From assembly GCA_025917655.1 (NCBI GenBank), contig CP084615.1, forward strand, positions 806,001 through 870,000: 64,000 bases of DNA, in the 5' to 3' direction. Positions 29,037-41,634 of the stretch are shown piece by piece; positions within the stretch are counted from its first letter, which is position 1, and each line of letters begins with the position of its first letter. The notes below the pieces were generated by a model. The model saw only the letters and a list, made by a program, of their open reading frames with translations. It ran no database searches and had not been told where the DNA came from. A program made the position numbers and the translations under genes. This DNA is from Chlorella sorokiniana. Its lineage: Eukaryota; Chlorophyta; Trebouxiophyceae; Chlorellales; Chlorellaceae.

Positions 29037-30679
29037 TCACTTGATGTTGCAGCCAATCGAGTTGCGGACGGGGCGCTCCAGCGGCTGGCCCGCCAGCGTG
29101 CGGTCCAGGGCATGGCGCAGATCCTCGCCTGCACGACAGGGGCAGGGGCCCAGGAGCGGCGGCGAGCGTGGTTAGAGTCATGCTGGTGTCGCGAGCTGCT
29201 GGCACAAGCAAGCCGTGGCAGCACTTCTCACGAAAACCAGCTACCAAGCTGCATAGGAATCGGCCGGTACACGGGGGGCTGCGCAACGCCTGCTGCCCGC
29301 ACCCGTGACAGGAGTGTCGCCGCCGTACTTGGAGGGGCGGGACGAGTCGTATTGGCCGTGGTACGTCAGCCGCCGCTCGCCGTCAAACACCTGCGTCACT
29401 CACGGGGGGGCGGGGGCGGGGGCTGCTCGCTCACGCTGCCTATTGACTCCAAGCTGCTGCCCTGCTGCATCCCCCGCCCCTCGCTGCGCTGAGATCCCTG
29501 CAGGCCACCCGGCCATCAACAGCTGGCGGCGGTACACAGGCAGGCCAGTGGTTGGGAAGCGCCGCGGCTCACGTAGAACTCTGGCGTGCATGCTGCGCAA
29601 TACGCCTTGGCCACCTCCTGGCTCTCGTCAAACAGGTAGGGGAAGGTGTAGCCCTGGGCGCGGGCATCCTCTGCCTGCACCCAGCAGCAGGCAAGCGCAG
29701 ATTTGAACATGACAGGCGAGGGCCAGCTGTGAGCACAGCTGGAGGGGCCAGCCTCAGATCCCGCCGGCGGCAGCGTGCCGTAGCAGCAGCAGCACTCCTT
29801 TCGGGTTGGTCGAGTTGGACCGGACAAGGGAAGGGGCAGCAGCAGGCTCGCCCGGCCTGCGGCAGCAGGCCAGCACCAGGCGCGCACCATCCTGTCTGGA
29901 CCATCCTGCGGGTGCGTCTCCACAGAGTTTGAGGAGATGGCCACCACCCTGACGCCCCTGGCCTGGTACTCCTTGACCAGCTCGGTGATGGAGGGCTTCA
30001 GGTGCACCACAAACGGGCTGCGAGGACATGGAGGGGATGCGTGTGAGCTGGTGGCTGGCAACCCAAAGGGAGGCAGCGCGGCGGAATGAGCAGGGCCATG
30101 CGCACGATGGACACAGTGTAAGCATACCTGGCAATAAACTGCTGTTCAAGCTGCGGCAAGTAGCCCCGGAAAGAGGCAAGCAAGGGTGCACAACGCGGCA
30201 TGCACGGTCGCGCGCGCACCAGTGGTTGCAAATGAACATGATCAGGGTGGCGGGCGCTCCTGCGGCGTACTCCGACAGCTTGATCGTCTTGCCGGTCAGG
30301 GGCTCGAGCAGCTGCAAGGCAACCAGCGCGCAGGGGTGAGGCGCAGAGGCATGTATGGTCCAGGCAGGGAGGCGACTGCCTCTGGCAAGCAGCAGCGATT
30401 GTAATGTGCGGCAAGGAGCCATCGCAAACGATTATAGATTGACGCTGATTGGGCACAAGCACACCTCAAAGTCAGGGGCCACCGTGCCCAGCGCCACCTC
30501 CTCGTTCTCCACTCGCACTGCAACCACCTGCAGGCTGCCGCGCGCCGGCTGGCCCTGGCACCCGGCCTGCCATGCAGCGCAAGGCGCGCCGAAAATGCCG
30601 CAGCGGTATTAGGACGGAACGCCTGGGCCCGCACCAGGTGAGGCCGGGCGGAGAGCGAAGCAACGGCAGTGGTCGCCAT
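29037..30679 (-). CDS. Plastid AhpC/TSA-type thioredoxin-like (peroxiredoxin-like) protein
   Basis: This belongs to the thioredoxin-fold redox proteins related to AhpC/TSA that carry a CNHC active-site motif. Exon 1 starts at ATG 30679 with a chloroplast-like transit peptide (MATTAVASLSARPHLVRAQ). Later exons give VENEEVALGTVAPDFE, PLTGKTIKLSEYAAGAP, LIMFICNHCPFVVHLKPS (the second Cys codon is split by an intron), EYQARGVRVVAISSNSVETH, QGYTFPYLFDESQEVAKAY, CTPEFYV, an exon with RRLTYHGQYD and GGDTPVT, and the C-terminus PVRNSIGCNIK ending at 29037. The CTPEF and SIGCNIK signatures are typical of the family. A frame break lies near 30535 in the transit region. The substrate is unknown; it may reduce peroxides or protein disulfides in the plastid stroma. 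Confidence 0.87.
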
Positions 30680-31355
30680 TCCTGTGGGAGGGCAGAGCCA
30701 GTCGGCACGGGACGAACTTTAGAAAAAGCTGATCAAAGAGAGAAAAATTCGAGCAATTGGCTGCAATGTTTGGAATGCATGATCCGAGATGATGGCCTGC
30801 TGGGCGTGCTGACGAGCGGCAGCAGAGGTTGGTTGAAGCGACCCTCCATCTGGATGGCGCATGTCCATCTTCCTAGAGCACACCTCATGATACATGTGCA
30901 GCTGCCCCTCCGTGCACGCTATAGATTAGGCGAGCACATTGGTTAGTGAAGCACCGCAGCGGTGAGGAATCCACCGCAGTTCCACCTCTCGCGAAGCACA
31001 TTGTGTATCTGCGTGCAGAGATGGGATGGGGTGACTGGATTCTACTGAACTCAAGCGAAAACCTCCTATTCCAAGCATTCGCTGCCAAGTTGCCCTGTTG
31101 CCGTTGCCCCCGACAGTCCTATGCCGCAGCGCGTAGTGCCCTCCATGTCTGCCGTACTGCTATTGCGAGCACTGCGGATTCATTTTGTCGTGCATCAATG
31201 ACAAAGCCAGTAGCATTGTGAACATAGCTTGTCACCGGCCTGCCCGCCTGACAAACTTCTACCTTCTCCTTTCTTGGGGCCGACGAGCGACTCCTTATCT
31301 CCATCAACGCAGCACTCACATTGCCCGAGAGTGTATAGCCCTCCCGCCAGCTCCG
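30680..31355. promoter_or_regulatory. Divergent promoter region, thioredoxin-like gene / SRP72
   Basis: These 676 bases lie between two diverging start codons. The stretch 30730-31100 is poorer in GC than its surroundings. No exon, repeat or RNA gene is supported. Confidence 0.5.
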
Positions 31356-34300
31356 ATGGCGGAGCACGAGGCGCTCTTTGCCCGGTTGGACACAGCCGTG
31401 AAGAACGGGCAAACCAAGCGTGGATTGAAAGCAGCAGATGACAGTGAGTTGCGAGGCGGCGTTCAGCGCCGCATGGCACAGCTTGCCATCACCGCCCACC
31501 ACCGCTACCCCTGACACTTGCGTCCCAACACCCGCTGCAGTCTTGAAACTGCTGCCTGGCGACGAAGATGCGCTGCGCTGCAAAGCTGTACTGCTAATCG
31601 AAGCAGGCAATCATGAGGAGGCACTCAGGCTTGTCAGTGTGCCACCACTGGCTGCCGGCATGGCTTTTGAGAAGGTCAGCAGCTGCCGCCGCGTTTCGCC
31701 TGCAAGCATCGGCTTTGCTGCCGCTATGTGTAGCCCGCTCAAAGTGGCACTGATGAGACGCATGGGCTGCACACGATGGGTTGGCCGCAGGCATACTGTC
31801 TCTACCGATTGGGCAGGCTGCAAGAAGCGCTGGCGGCGCTGAGCGGCGTCCCGCCCAGCCAGGCTGAGGCCAAGCTGCAACTGGAGGCTCAGGTGGGTGC
31901 CCGTGCAGGCATGCACACCGTTGAATGCACACAGCATGCTCGAGACCGGCGTTGCGCGCTGCGCACTGCCCGCACCACTGCTGCTTTCATGCTATGCCCC
32001 GACCCCAACTGCCTCGCTCAAATGGCCGCGAGCACGCGCCCGTGAGTCGCCCCCTTGAACCCTGCCCATGCCTGCTGCTCTCCTGGACCCCCTTGCCGGT
32101 GCAGATCCAGTACCGCCTGGGCGATTGCAAGGCAGCCATCTCGCTGTACAGCGAGCTGTTCCGCGCCGCGGGGCTGCAGAGCAGGAGGTGCAGACGAACG
32201 TGGTGGCTGCCTACGTGGCGGGGCGCGCCTCCGAGGTCCCCGCAGTCATGCAGGCCATGAAGGTGGGACTGGGGGGTTAGACATGGGGAGGCGTGATGCC
32301 ATGCGTTGGAAACAAAGCAGGCTGGGGAGCAGGAGGGAGGCACGGCGCCGCTGAGTTCGGAGGCAGGCAGTGGCATGGATGAGTCGAAGGCAGCGCGGCT
32401 TCGGGCATGGCATGTATCAGTGGACAGGAAAGGAAAGCAGGAGCGCAGGCATTGCCTGCCTACACCGCCGGCCCGCAACCCGGCAACCTGTTGGCGGCAA
32501 GCTGCACCAGGATCCCGGCGGGGCAGGACTCTGGCCGAGAGCTGGGAAGCGTTCGCAGACCACCTCTGTGTGCAGATCCTGGCGTGGATCCCTCTTGCTA
32601 GGCAGTTCGTTCAGTGCGATCCCCGTCCCATCCCCCTACCGCAGATCTCAGCCAAGGACAGCTTTGAGATCGCCTACAACGCCGCCTGCGGGCTGGTCGA
32701 GGCTGGCCAGCTGCCCGCCGCGGAGGAGCAGCTGCAGCTGGCGCTGCGCGTTGGTGAGCTGGCGGCGGCTGGCAGTACCATGGGCTGCCAGATCTTGCCA
32801 ACTTGGGGCGGGCTGTGCAGCAGGGGGCAGGCTGGGCTGTGTCGCAGCCCTCACTGGCGAGTTGAACGTGCAGACTGGCGCTGCTTGGACGCAGTGGCCC
32901 TGTAGGGGCCCCCCCCTTCACTCGGCCCGCTTCCCTCTACACTCCGCCTGCTGCGCTGCGCTGGGTGCGCTGTGCAGGCGAGGAGGCGCTGTATGAGGAG
33001 GACCTGGGCGAGGACGAGGTTGCTGCTGAGCTGGCGCCCGTCACCGCCCAGCTGGCGTACGTGAACGAGGCGATGGGCCGCGACGACGAAGCTGTCGCCG
33101 CATACGGACGCGTGCTGTCGCTGGCCGCAGACGACGCCACCACCGCCTCAGGCAAGGCAGCCAGGCTTGCCGCCTGTCCGCTCCTGCTGCAACTGCGCAG
33201 CCGAAGAGCCGCTGCGTGCAGAGCAGCTCTTTGTTGTGTGCTCAGCCCAGACAGAGTTCTTGGTTTGGTCAGGGCAAGCGTTCCAAAGGAGTGCGCGCCC
33301 CCCCATTCCACCTCTTGCAGTGGCCACCAACAACTTGTACGCCCAGCTGCTGCGCACCGCTGCTGCCAGCAACAGCCGCAGGGTGGCGGGGGAAGCCGTG
33401 AAGAAGCTGGACACGTTCATGGAGCGCAGTGGTGGGTGGGGCCCCGCCCCATGGGGGCTGCCGTGGGCAGGTTCACGCTTGGATGCCGGTGCCTGTGAGC
33501 AGCGACTAGCCGGGTTTGTTGCTCCTTGATTAGCAGGCTTCCGCGGCGGCGTTTGTTAACGCCCCCAGGCCCTGCACCCCGCCCGCCCCCTGCAGGCGGC
33601 CTGCTGCGGCTGAAGCCTGGGCTGGAGGCGCGGCTGGGCCCGGCGCAGCGCGAGGCGCTGCTGAGCAGCTACGCCATCGCCGCCCTGCTGGCCAACAAGG
33701 TGGATGTGGCCAAGGAGGCAGTCAGGTGCGGTACACTGCGGTACACCTGTACTGCTGCGCTGCTGTCTGCTGTGCTGATGCTGCGCAGCACCGTGGCAGT
33801 GCCGTGGAAGGAAGGAGCAGGCTGCCTTGGAAGGAAAGAGCAGGCTGCCGTGACACCGCATGTGCCCTGACGAACCACGCCTCTGCCATGTGACCGCAGG
33901 TCCATTGAGAAGCAGCTGCCCGGCGCGGCAGCGACCGCCATGCTGCAAGCCTCGCTGATGTGGAAGCAGGGCAAGGCGCGCGAGGCGGACGCTGCGCTGG
34001 CGGCTCTGGCGGCTGGCGGCGGCGGCCACGCCGTCGACGCGCTGCTCATGCGCGCCCAGCTGGCGGCGGCACGCGGCGACTCGCAGCAGGCGCTGGCGCA
34101 CCTGTCGGTGAGTGCCCGCTGGCCTGCCTTGCTTGGTTGTGCCTGCCCTGCTGCACCAGCCGTGCTTGTGTGTCAGGACTGGTTGCCAAGGTTGCGCCAT
34201 GCTGGCAAGTGTTGACCGCGGGGGAGGCAGCCCCTGGTACAAGACCTCCAGCTGCTGCCGAGCCCCGGTGCGTGTGCCGCCTCGCAGGCTGTGCCAGACC

Positions 34301-35815
34301 CCGCCTGGCAGGCGCGGCCCGGCGTGCTGGCGACCAAGCTGGCGCTGCTGGAGGGGCAGGGACAGGCTGATGCGGCGGCGGCGACGCTCAGCGAGGCGCT
34401 CCAACAATGGCTGTCGGGTGGGTGCGCCTAGGCACGCGCTGCTGTGCACGCTGCGCTGCTGCCCCGAGGTGCCAGGGCTACAACTGGCGCGTCCGTGTCC
34501 GTCCGCTCTGCAGCCCCCGACTCGCCGCAGCGAGCGGGCGCGGTGAGCTGGATCTTGAAGCAGCTGGCGGCGCTGCGCTTGCGCCTCGGCGAGCTCGATA
34601 CTGCGGCCGAGCACTATGCGCAGCTGGTGGCGGCGGATCCAGAGGCGCTCTCAGGTGGGCGCACATTCCCACGATCCACAATCATTGAACACCCACGGCG
34701 GTTTGGACGGTGAAGGGTTACAGCGCTTCTGGCACACGTCGGCTGCTTAGCGAGGTGTTGGGAGCGTGACGGAGCCAGCGCCACCCCTCCCTGGCTGTCC
34801 ACTGGCTGTGATGCGACCCCCACCCGCGACCCCCACCCCCCACCCACAACATTCCTCGCCTCACCCCACGCTGCATCCACCCACAGACCCCGAGGTGCTC
34901 TCCAAGTACTCCCAGCTGGCGGCGGTGTGCGCCCCAGAGCAGGCAGCCAAGCTGCAGCAGCGGCTGGGCGCGGCGGGGGCCAAGCTGTCGGCCGCCGAGG
35001 TGGATGCACTGGAGAGCTCCAGCATAGGTGGGGGCTGCAGCCGCCGGGATGGGCGGCGGTGCGTGTGCAGGCAGCACTCGACTGATGCACTGTGTGCAAG
35101 GCCTTTGCCCTTTCCGGCGTTGAGCAGCTTGCCCGCCTGCTCACCCGCATGCCTTTCCCTGCTCCGCAGCCATCACCGGGCTGCGCACGGGCGTGGATGC
35201 AGCGGTGCCGGGCGCAGCGGCGGCGCAGGATGCAGCGGCGGCGGCGGAGCGAAAGAAGCGCAAGCGCAAGCGCAAGACGCGGTATCCCAAGGGGTGAGCC
35301 GGGGGGGCGGCGCTGCTGGCACGCGGTTGCAGAGAGGCCTGAGTCGGGCGTGGCACGGGCTGGTCAGCCGGCCAGCTGTTGATTTCTTGCTCTTCGCCCC
35401 TTTCATGTTTGCTGCTCCTGCTGTCCCTGGCCGCAGCTTCGACCCCGCCAACCCAGGCCCGCCCCCGACCCCGAGCGCTGGCTGCCCAAGTGGCAGCGCT
35501 CGGACGCCAAGAAGCTGCGCAAGAAGCTGAAGGGCAAGGACGCGGGCAAGGGGAGCCAGGGCGCGGGCAAGGCAGACGAGTCGCTGGACAGGAGCAACGT
35601 CAAGGGTGGGTGGGGTGATGGGCTGCGAAGGCAAGATGGTCCCCAGGCTCAGGGACGAGCGCCTGGCTTGCTCTGCCGTGCATCAGCCGATAGTGTGTGA
35701 ACATTCACGGGTCTGAGCGTCTCCGATGCTGCATGCAGACGAGCCAGAGAGCAAGCCCAAGGCACCCGCGCGGCCGGCGGGAGGCAAGGGCAAGAAGGGC
35801 AAGGGCCGGCGTTGA
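31356..35815 (+). CDS. SRP72: Signal recognition particle subunit SRP72
   Basis: SRP72 binds SRP68 and the 7S RNA in the particle that brings nascent secretory chains to the ER. About fourteen short exons run from ATG 31356 (exon 1 31356-31443, MAEHEALFARLDTAVKNGQT) to TGA 35813-35815. The body is TPR solenoid: LLPGDEDALRCKAVLLIEAG, AYCLYRLGRLQEALAALSG, IQYRLGDCKAAISLYSELF, DSFEIAYNAACGLVEAGQLP, LAPVTAQLAYVNEAMGRDDE, NNLYAQLLRTAAASNSRR and AALRLRLGELDTAAEHYAQL. The C-terminal RNA-binding part shows KKRKRKRKTRYPKG, FDPANPGPP and DPERWLPKWQRSDAKKLRKK, the diagnostic SRP72 motif. It then ends in a Lys/Gly/Pro-rich tail. Two frame breaks, a G run at 32170-32173 and a C run at 35462-35466, each need one more base. 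The second lies inside the diagnostic motif. Confidence 0.95.
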
Positions 35816-35876
35816 GCGCCAGGCTCGGCCTGGAGCTCCCTCCGCAGCAGCCATCTGCGGCAGCCCTGTTGCCCTT

Positions 35877-38800
35877 TCAGCAGCCATGCCACTCTTGCAT
35901 CGTAGCAGCAAGTTTGTAAAGAGTTGAGCTGCGAGCAAGGGCTGGAGTTGCGCACACTGGGTCACAGCTCGGCCGCTGCGGCATGGCGCGTGGCGCCCAC
36001 CAGGCTTGGGCCCCGGGCGCGTGCCTCCCGATCCACTTGGCGATGTAGCGTTCCTCCAGGGCGCGTGCCTCCTTCACCGAGGGCGGGTCCAGGGGTGGCT
36101 GAACATGAGGTCCAGATGGTGGGCGCCTGGGGGTGGTGTGGTGGGGGGGGGAGGCGAGAAGGGGGGCATGCGGGTGGATGGATGGTGATTGGCGTATGTA
36201 AGGAGGGACGCGGTCTATGCCCAAAGGTACTGGCGGGGGCGGGCCGGAACAAGTGGATCCCTCGCTGGGGGCATCAGCGCTGGGGGCTGATGCCATCGCC
36301 ACTGCCATTGCCAACAGAGCAATGTGGCACGCGCCAGAGGTGTGCTTCGCTACGGCTGCAGCCCTCCTTCAGAGCTGCAGCATCTGCGCTGCGTCACGCC
36401 ACACCACCCACCCACCCTCTGGTATGATGACGGCCACCAGGTCCCGAGCCTGCGACACGTTGGCCAGCACGCCGCCGCCGCTCCAAGGGTCCAGCAGGCC
36501 GTTGGAGAACACAATGTTGCTGGCGCCGTCCAGGCGCTTGCCGCCCCACTGCGGGGCCGGGGGCGACACCAGGAGCGGGTGGGTGGCAGGCTGAAGGGTT
36601 GAGGGCGGGGGTCGAGCGCACACGGAGGCGGCAACATTGGGGGGGGGCTTGCACGCAGCTGCGTCGCCCACACCGGTGCCCTCTCCCCCTCTTCCTTGCC
36701 TCGATGGTGGCCCACAGGGGCCGCGGCTCCACCCCCCACTCCTCCTTGCACGCCTCCACCGCGGCCTTGGTGCTGAACCGCTCCTCCCAGAACCTGCAGC
36801 CAGCGGCGGCAAACTCGCTGAGCGGGCGGCATAGCCGCATGTGAAGCCCACGCACGTGAGGAGGGTTGAGGGGTTGGGGGCGGCAGTGCTGCGCAATGCA
36901 CTTCAGCATCCCAGCGGCCCCTCCCGGCCAACACATCCGTGTGTCGACATCCGTTTCGGTGGGAGCATCGCAACGCTTTATTGTGCAGCAGGCTCACATG
37001 TCGCGCGTGCCGTCCTTGCTGAAGGGCTGGAACTGCTCGGTGCAGTACTGGAAGCCCCAGAAGTCGGCGTCCTCGTCTGGCGGGGAGCGGTGGTGGTGGG
37101 GGTGGTGGGAAGGGGGAGGAAGGAAAGGTGGGGTTAGGTCACGACTATAGTTGGAAGAGGCGTATGGGAAGCTTTGGGGTTCCTGCAGGTGTTCAAACGA
37201 CAGGCAGCGGCGGCACGGCTCTGCATGCACTGTGCTGATGGCTCTCCCGGGGGCAGGCGCTAAGCCCAGCTCAGTCCGGCGGCGGCCCCACCTGTCTCTG
37301 GGTCGGGGCCCTGCTGCTTGAACGAGAAGCAGTCCAGGTCGTTGGTGTGGTTGTAAAACACGCCCACCGCGGCGGCCAGCCCCTGCAGCAGCGCCTGCCC
37401 CTCCAGCCCCGGCTGCGCCAGGTGCTCGCAGGCGGCGCGGACCGGGAAGGCGGGCAGGGGGCTGGGCCCCGTTTACAATGTAGGAAGAGGGGTAGGGGTA
37501 GCTGCAGGGGGCGAGTGGGTGCGGGGTTTTGTGGGTGTGGGTGTGTTGCGTGGCCACAAGTGGGTGGGGTGCATGGAAGCCGGCGAGCGCGTGCCCATGG
37601 CAGGCAGGAAAGAGCCTAGCAGCAGAGTTGGCACGCACGCGAGGCTGAACACCGTGTGTCAAGCCCGCCAGCCTGGGCCCTGCCAAACACCCGCTGCCCC
37701 CCCACACGCACGCGCGCTGCTGCCCGGCACTCACTTGCCCATTGCCAGGTAGTCCCAGGCCGAGGCGGCCCAGTCGCGCAGCGCATACGCATCACCCTCG
37801 CTCTCCACCGCGCTGTCGGGCACAGGCGCATGGCGGCGCCCAGCGCTGCCCGCCCCTCCTCTGCGGCAGCGCGGAGCGGCGAGGGGCGCAGCAGCACACG
37901 CCGAAGGATCGAGCAGGAGCGGCGGCCGCGAGCTGTGCATTGCAGCAGCGGGTAGCAGCACCACGCACAACACCCTGCGCTCCCGAATAACCCCTCACCC
38001 GTCCTGCCCAGGCGCAGCAGCTCGGGCCAGGCGCTGCGCACGTTGTCGGCGCAGGCGGGGCGGCGCCACCCTCGGGCGAGGCGTCCTGGGTCACAATGGC
38101 GGCGAAGCTGCCCGGGTCGTACGGCGGGTCCTGCGTGGCAGGAACGCAAAGGAACATAACCTTTTCGCATGGCGGCAGCCGATGCCTTGCTGCAGATGTG
38201 ACCCGGCCCGGCAACAAGACAGAAGGACGCCAGCCGGTAGCAGCAGCCCTTCCAGTCGCTGAACGCACCTCGCCCTTGTACGTCCAGATGGGGGCTGCAC
38301 CCAGCATGCACAGGGGCGGAACGGCCGTGCAGTGAGGACGCGCGTGGAGGCAGCACCACGCAAGGAGGGGCAGCAAAAACAAAGCACGGGCAAACAGCGC
38401 GGCGGCTGGCGCTACAAGGCCCCGGTGCGGCGCGAGTGCGGCAGAGGGGGCGCACCCGACCCCGCAATCATGCCGTCCATGAGGTGAGGGTACTTCATGC
38501 GGAACCAGGTGCCCAGCATGCCGCCGTAGCTCCTGCGGGGGTCCGGGGGAGCCAGAGGAAGGGTGCTGGGCGCTACACCTGCTGCATGCACCTGCGCAGG
38601 ACCGGCCGCAGCATGGTCTGCCTTTCCCGCACTCTGCACAAGAACCGCCATAGCACGCCTGGCTGGCTGTCCACGCATAGGAAGAAACAACTGAGCTGTG
38701 CCAGGTGAGAGGCAGCCTGCGTGTGTTCACCCGCCAAAGCCGATGACTGGCACACTTGGGTCCCCTAGCTCCTCCTTCAGCTCCCACAGCAGCGTGGCGT

Positions 38801-39811
38801 AATCGGCCATGGCCTGCGGGGGGTGAGGGTGGGTAGGGAGGGCAGCTCTTTACAGTAAAAACACATGGGGCCAGCCGGCAGGACCGGGCAGCAAACGGCA
38901 GGCGCAGCTCGGCAGCATCGCGCACGCCTCACCTGCTCGCTGGTCAGCCATGCCATGTGCTTGCGCAGGACGTCGGGAGGAAAGGGCTTGGACTGGCCTG
39001 AAGGTTTTTGTGTGCGCGTGGGGAGGGGGAGGGGGCACCAGCTTGTTATGAGGCATGGGTGACGAGCGTTGAAACAGGGTCCATGCCCCGCAGCACAGTC
39101 TGCGAACAGCAGCTTCATCGTAACAAAGATAGAGCAGTTGAGAGTGCAGCGGTTGGTGCAAACGCGCCGTAGAATCTGGCTGCTCAAAGACGAGGAGCGC
39201 GTTGTAGCGCGGCGCCAGCTCCCACATCAGCCCGGTGTTGTTCAGGTAGAGCGTCACATCCTGGGGGCAATTAAGGGCGAAACGGCGGCGCCGTGCTGGT
39301 CGTGAGAGGCTGCCAGAGGCATGCTGCCCCAACGCACACAGAAGATGAGCAGGGAGAGCAAGGCCTGTGCCCCCCGCGCACCGCCTCATTGCCGACGTAG
39401 AAGAAGACTGAACCGCCTTCCCGCCAATGCTCGTCGCACACGTAAAAGCGTTGTTCGAAGTATGTGGGGTTGACCCAGCTGCAGCAGTTGCATGTCATTT
39501 GGTATAGAGTTAAGCGTTGTGTCGCCGACCCTCGTCGCCACCGCCGCTCGTGCCCAGCCATTCTCCTGTCGCACAGCATCCCGACTATTTCGGCCGACTT
39601 CATAAGCTCACGTGAAGTGATCCAGGCGGGTGTCACGCCACCGCTCCTTGCATCGCTCCACCAGGGGCTTTTCGCCTTGTGCTGCACCTAGCTGCTGTCT
39701 GACGCCTCCAGATAACTTGTATGGGCCTATGGGAGGCCCAAAGTGGGTTCTGGCATGGCACACGGTGCTGAGGAGGGCGACGAGCGCGACTCCCGTTCTG
39801 AACGCTGCCAT
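35877..39811 (-). CDS. S28 serine carboxypeptidase, lysosomal Pro-X carboxypeptidase-like
   Basis: S28 enzymes cut C-terminal residues after proline in lysosome-like or secreted compartments. The protein starts at ATG 39811 with a signal peptide (MAAFRTGVALVALLSTVCHA). Next come RWRDTRLDHFT, PTYFEQRFYVCDEHW and SVFFYVGNEA, then MWELAPRYNALLVF. The nucleophile motif is SYGGMLGTWFRMKYPHLMDG with GAIAGS-like MIAGSGAP (about 38530-38450). Later exons give PYDPGSFAAIVTQDAS, AASAWDYLAMG, YNHTNDLDCFSFKQ and FWGFQYCTEQFQP. The acidic residue is in SNGLLDPWSGGGVLANVS (about 36510-36450) and the histidine in GAHHLDLMFS (about 36125-36095). The run at 36092-36095 lacks one base; restoring it links HHLDLMFSHP to DPPSVKEARALEERY. 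The C-terminal stop is placed at 35877 in the frame of that helix, with 35962 as the alternative. All triad residues are present, so it should be active. Confidence 0.92.
35915..35919 (+). terminator. Likely polyadenylation signal TGTAA of SRP72
   Basis: TGTAA lies 100 bases after the SRP72 stop and inside or just beside the 3' coding end of the opposite-strand S28 gene, so the two mRNAs should overlap. Confidence 0.55.
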
Positions 39812-39927
39812 TTCGGCTTTGTGTGAGGCCGCGATTTCAAAATGCGGCTGCCGCAGCGATGGAATTTTATGAAGAATGAAGCAAGCCGCACAGAGCATCA
39901 ACCAGGAAACCCTAGCCGGCGACCAGG

Positions 39928-41396
39928 TCAGCGCCGCCGCTGCTGCTCGCGCTGCCGCCTGCCAGCCCCTCCACTCCTGCCCGCCTTGCCCTTGCCCTTA
40001 GCGGCGGCCTCAGCCGTGTCGGCCTTGCGCTGCACCGCCGCGATTATTTTGTTGGTCATTTCCACCGCCGCGCCGGCCCACTTGACGTAGATCATGGCCA
40101 GGATGACGCTGCCTGCCAGCCATGCCATTCCGTACACGTGATTGAGGGTGCTCATGCCTTCTGGAAGATCCAGCGTCCACAAACTGCGGGGGTACACACC
40201 CACGCGCATGTGAGTGCAAGCTGGCTGGGCTGCACATGGGCGGGAGCGCGGCAAAGGCGGCGCACGCTGGCCACCCCTGCCAGGGGCGGTGCGATGCCGG
40301 GCAGGCGCATCGCCTGCTGTCCTGCGCACGTGCACTTCGTCGCTTTCCCCCACCCTTCCCTTTTCCTGCTGCCGCCTCACTTGTGGCCCCTGATCCAGTA
40401 GAACACAAAGGCCGCGAGCAGGGAGCCGCCGATGGCCTTGGCGGCGAAGGCTCCCATGAAAAAGAGGTAGGCCTTGAAGCGCAGGTGCCAGGGCGCGCCG
40501 TACACCGACAGGAAGCGGCGCACGCAGTCCACCAGGGTGGCGGCCTGGAGCAGCTGCTGGTAGGGCAGCAGGATGAGCGACAGGCGGCAGGGGTACATCT
40601 GGGCGGGGGCGTGGCGGGGCGGGGGTCGGCGAACAGAACGTGGCGGTGAGGAGGGCGTGCAGACGGACTGCGGCAGCGGCTGCCTGCATGTTCTCACTGC
40701 TGAGCGCTGGCGCCGGCTGCTGCATGTGCAGGATACAATAGAAGCTTTGCGTGCTGTCCTTAGGAGACTGCCATCGGGGCACACGCCTGCCGGCCTCACC
40801 AGCGAAATGACGCCCTGCAGCAGCCACACTGTGTCGTGCAGCAGCAGCATCTCGTTCCAGGGCCGCACCAAGCTGCCGTTGTTCTGCCAGAAGACAAAGT
40901 CGTAGAGGCAGAACCCCGCGTGGACGGTCCACAGGCGGCCGCTCATGTCGTCGAAACAGAAGGCTCGGTCGCCGCAGTGTCGCACGTCGCGGCGCACAAG
41001 GGTGTAGAAGGAGGCCATGAGGGAGATGATGGCATGCGTGGCGGCGGTGACGCTGCATACAGCGCCAGCAGACGGGGGAGGCAGGGCCAGTGTGAGAGCC
41101 GGAGCGTTGCCGCCGCCGTCGGCGACACCCTCCTGCTGCTCACAGGGTCCGAGCTGATACAGCATTGCATGATGTGCGTCTCCTGCTCACCCGTATCGCA
41201 GCAGCGCTTGATTGCCTGCGTCCTTTATTTCCTTCCCTTTCCGAGCGAGAATTCTGAACGACACGCTGCTCAGGACATTGAAAGCAATGAAGGACGCGAA
41301 GATCAGCATCGGCACTTGCTTCTTGAACTCGATCCAGTCTTCCTGCTCTTGTGGCGAGAGCCATTGTGCTGCATCGCTGTGATCAGAGGCAGTCAT
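39928..41396 (-). CDS. Multi-pass membrane protein, probable TLC (TRAM-LAG1-CLN8) domain
   Basis: The gene starts at ATG 41396 (MTASDHSDAAQWLSPQEQED) and ends at 39928. Exon 1 holds one hydrophobic segment, VPMLIFASFIAFNVLSSVSF. Exon 2 gives THAIISLMASFYTLVRRDVR, then LWTVHAGFCLYDFVFW and LLLHDTVWLLQGVISL. Exon 3 gives RLSLILLPYQQLLQAATLVD and FKAYLFFMGAFAAKAIGGS with a final membrane span. The last exon has LNHVYGMAWLAGSVILAMIY followed by a basic tail rich in Lys/Gly/Arg. The spacing, a YDF...LHD block and the following conserved Arg-containing helices suggest a TLC domain such as TMEM56-like proteins. The usual second histidine of HH is Asp here, so I hold this at moderate confidence. The stop is only 116 bases upstream of the next gene's ATG on the same strand. 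Confidence 0.7.
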
Positions 41397-41634
41397 GGCT
41401 GGCCTACATCCCCTATGGCCACCACAGCATGAGATAATTTAGGCGCTGTGCATGGTCCGGCCCGACAGAAGATCCACTGCCGCCAGCAGGGCGTGCCGCC
41501 AGCAGAGGCGGGTGCTCAGGCTCCTATGCTCATTTTACAGGAAGAGTCAAAACTGCCGACCGTATCAAGGCTTGGTGCGCGACTATGTGCACTCGGTGAA
41601 CGGGCTGAACTCACGGCTGCCTGAAATGCTCTGT

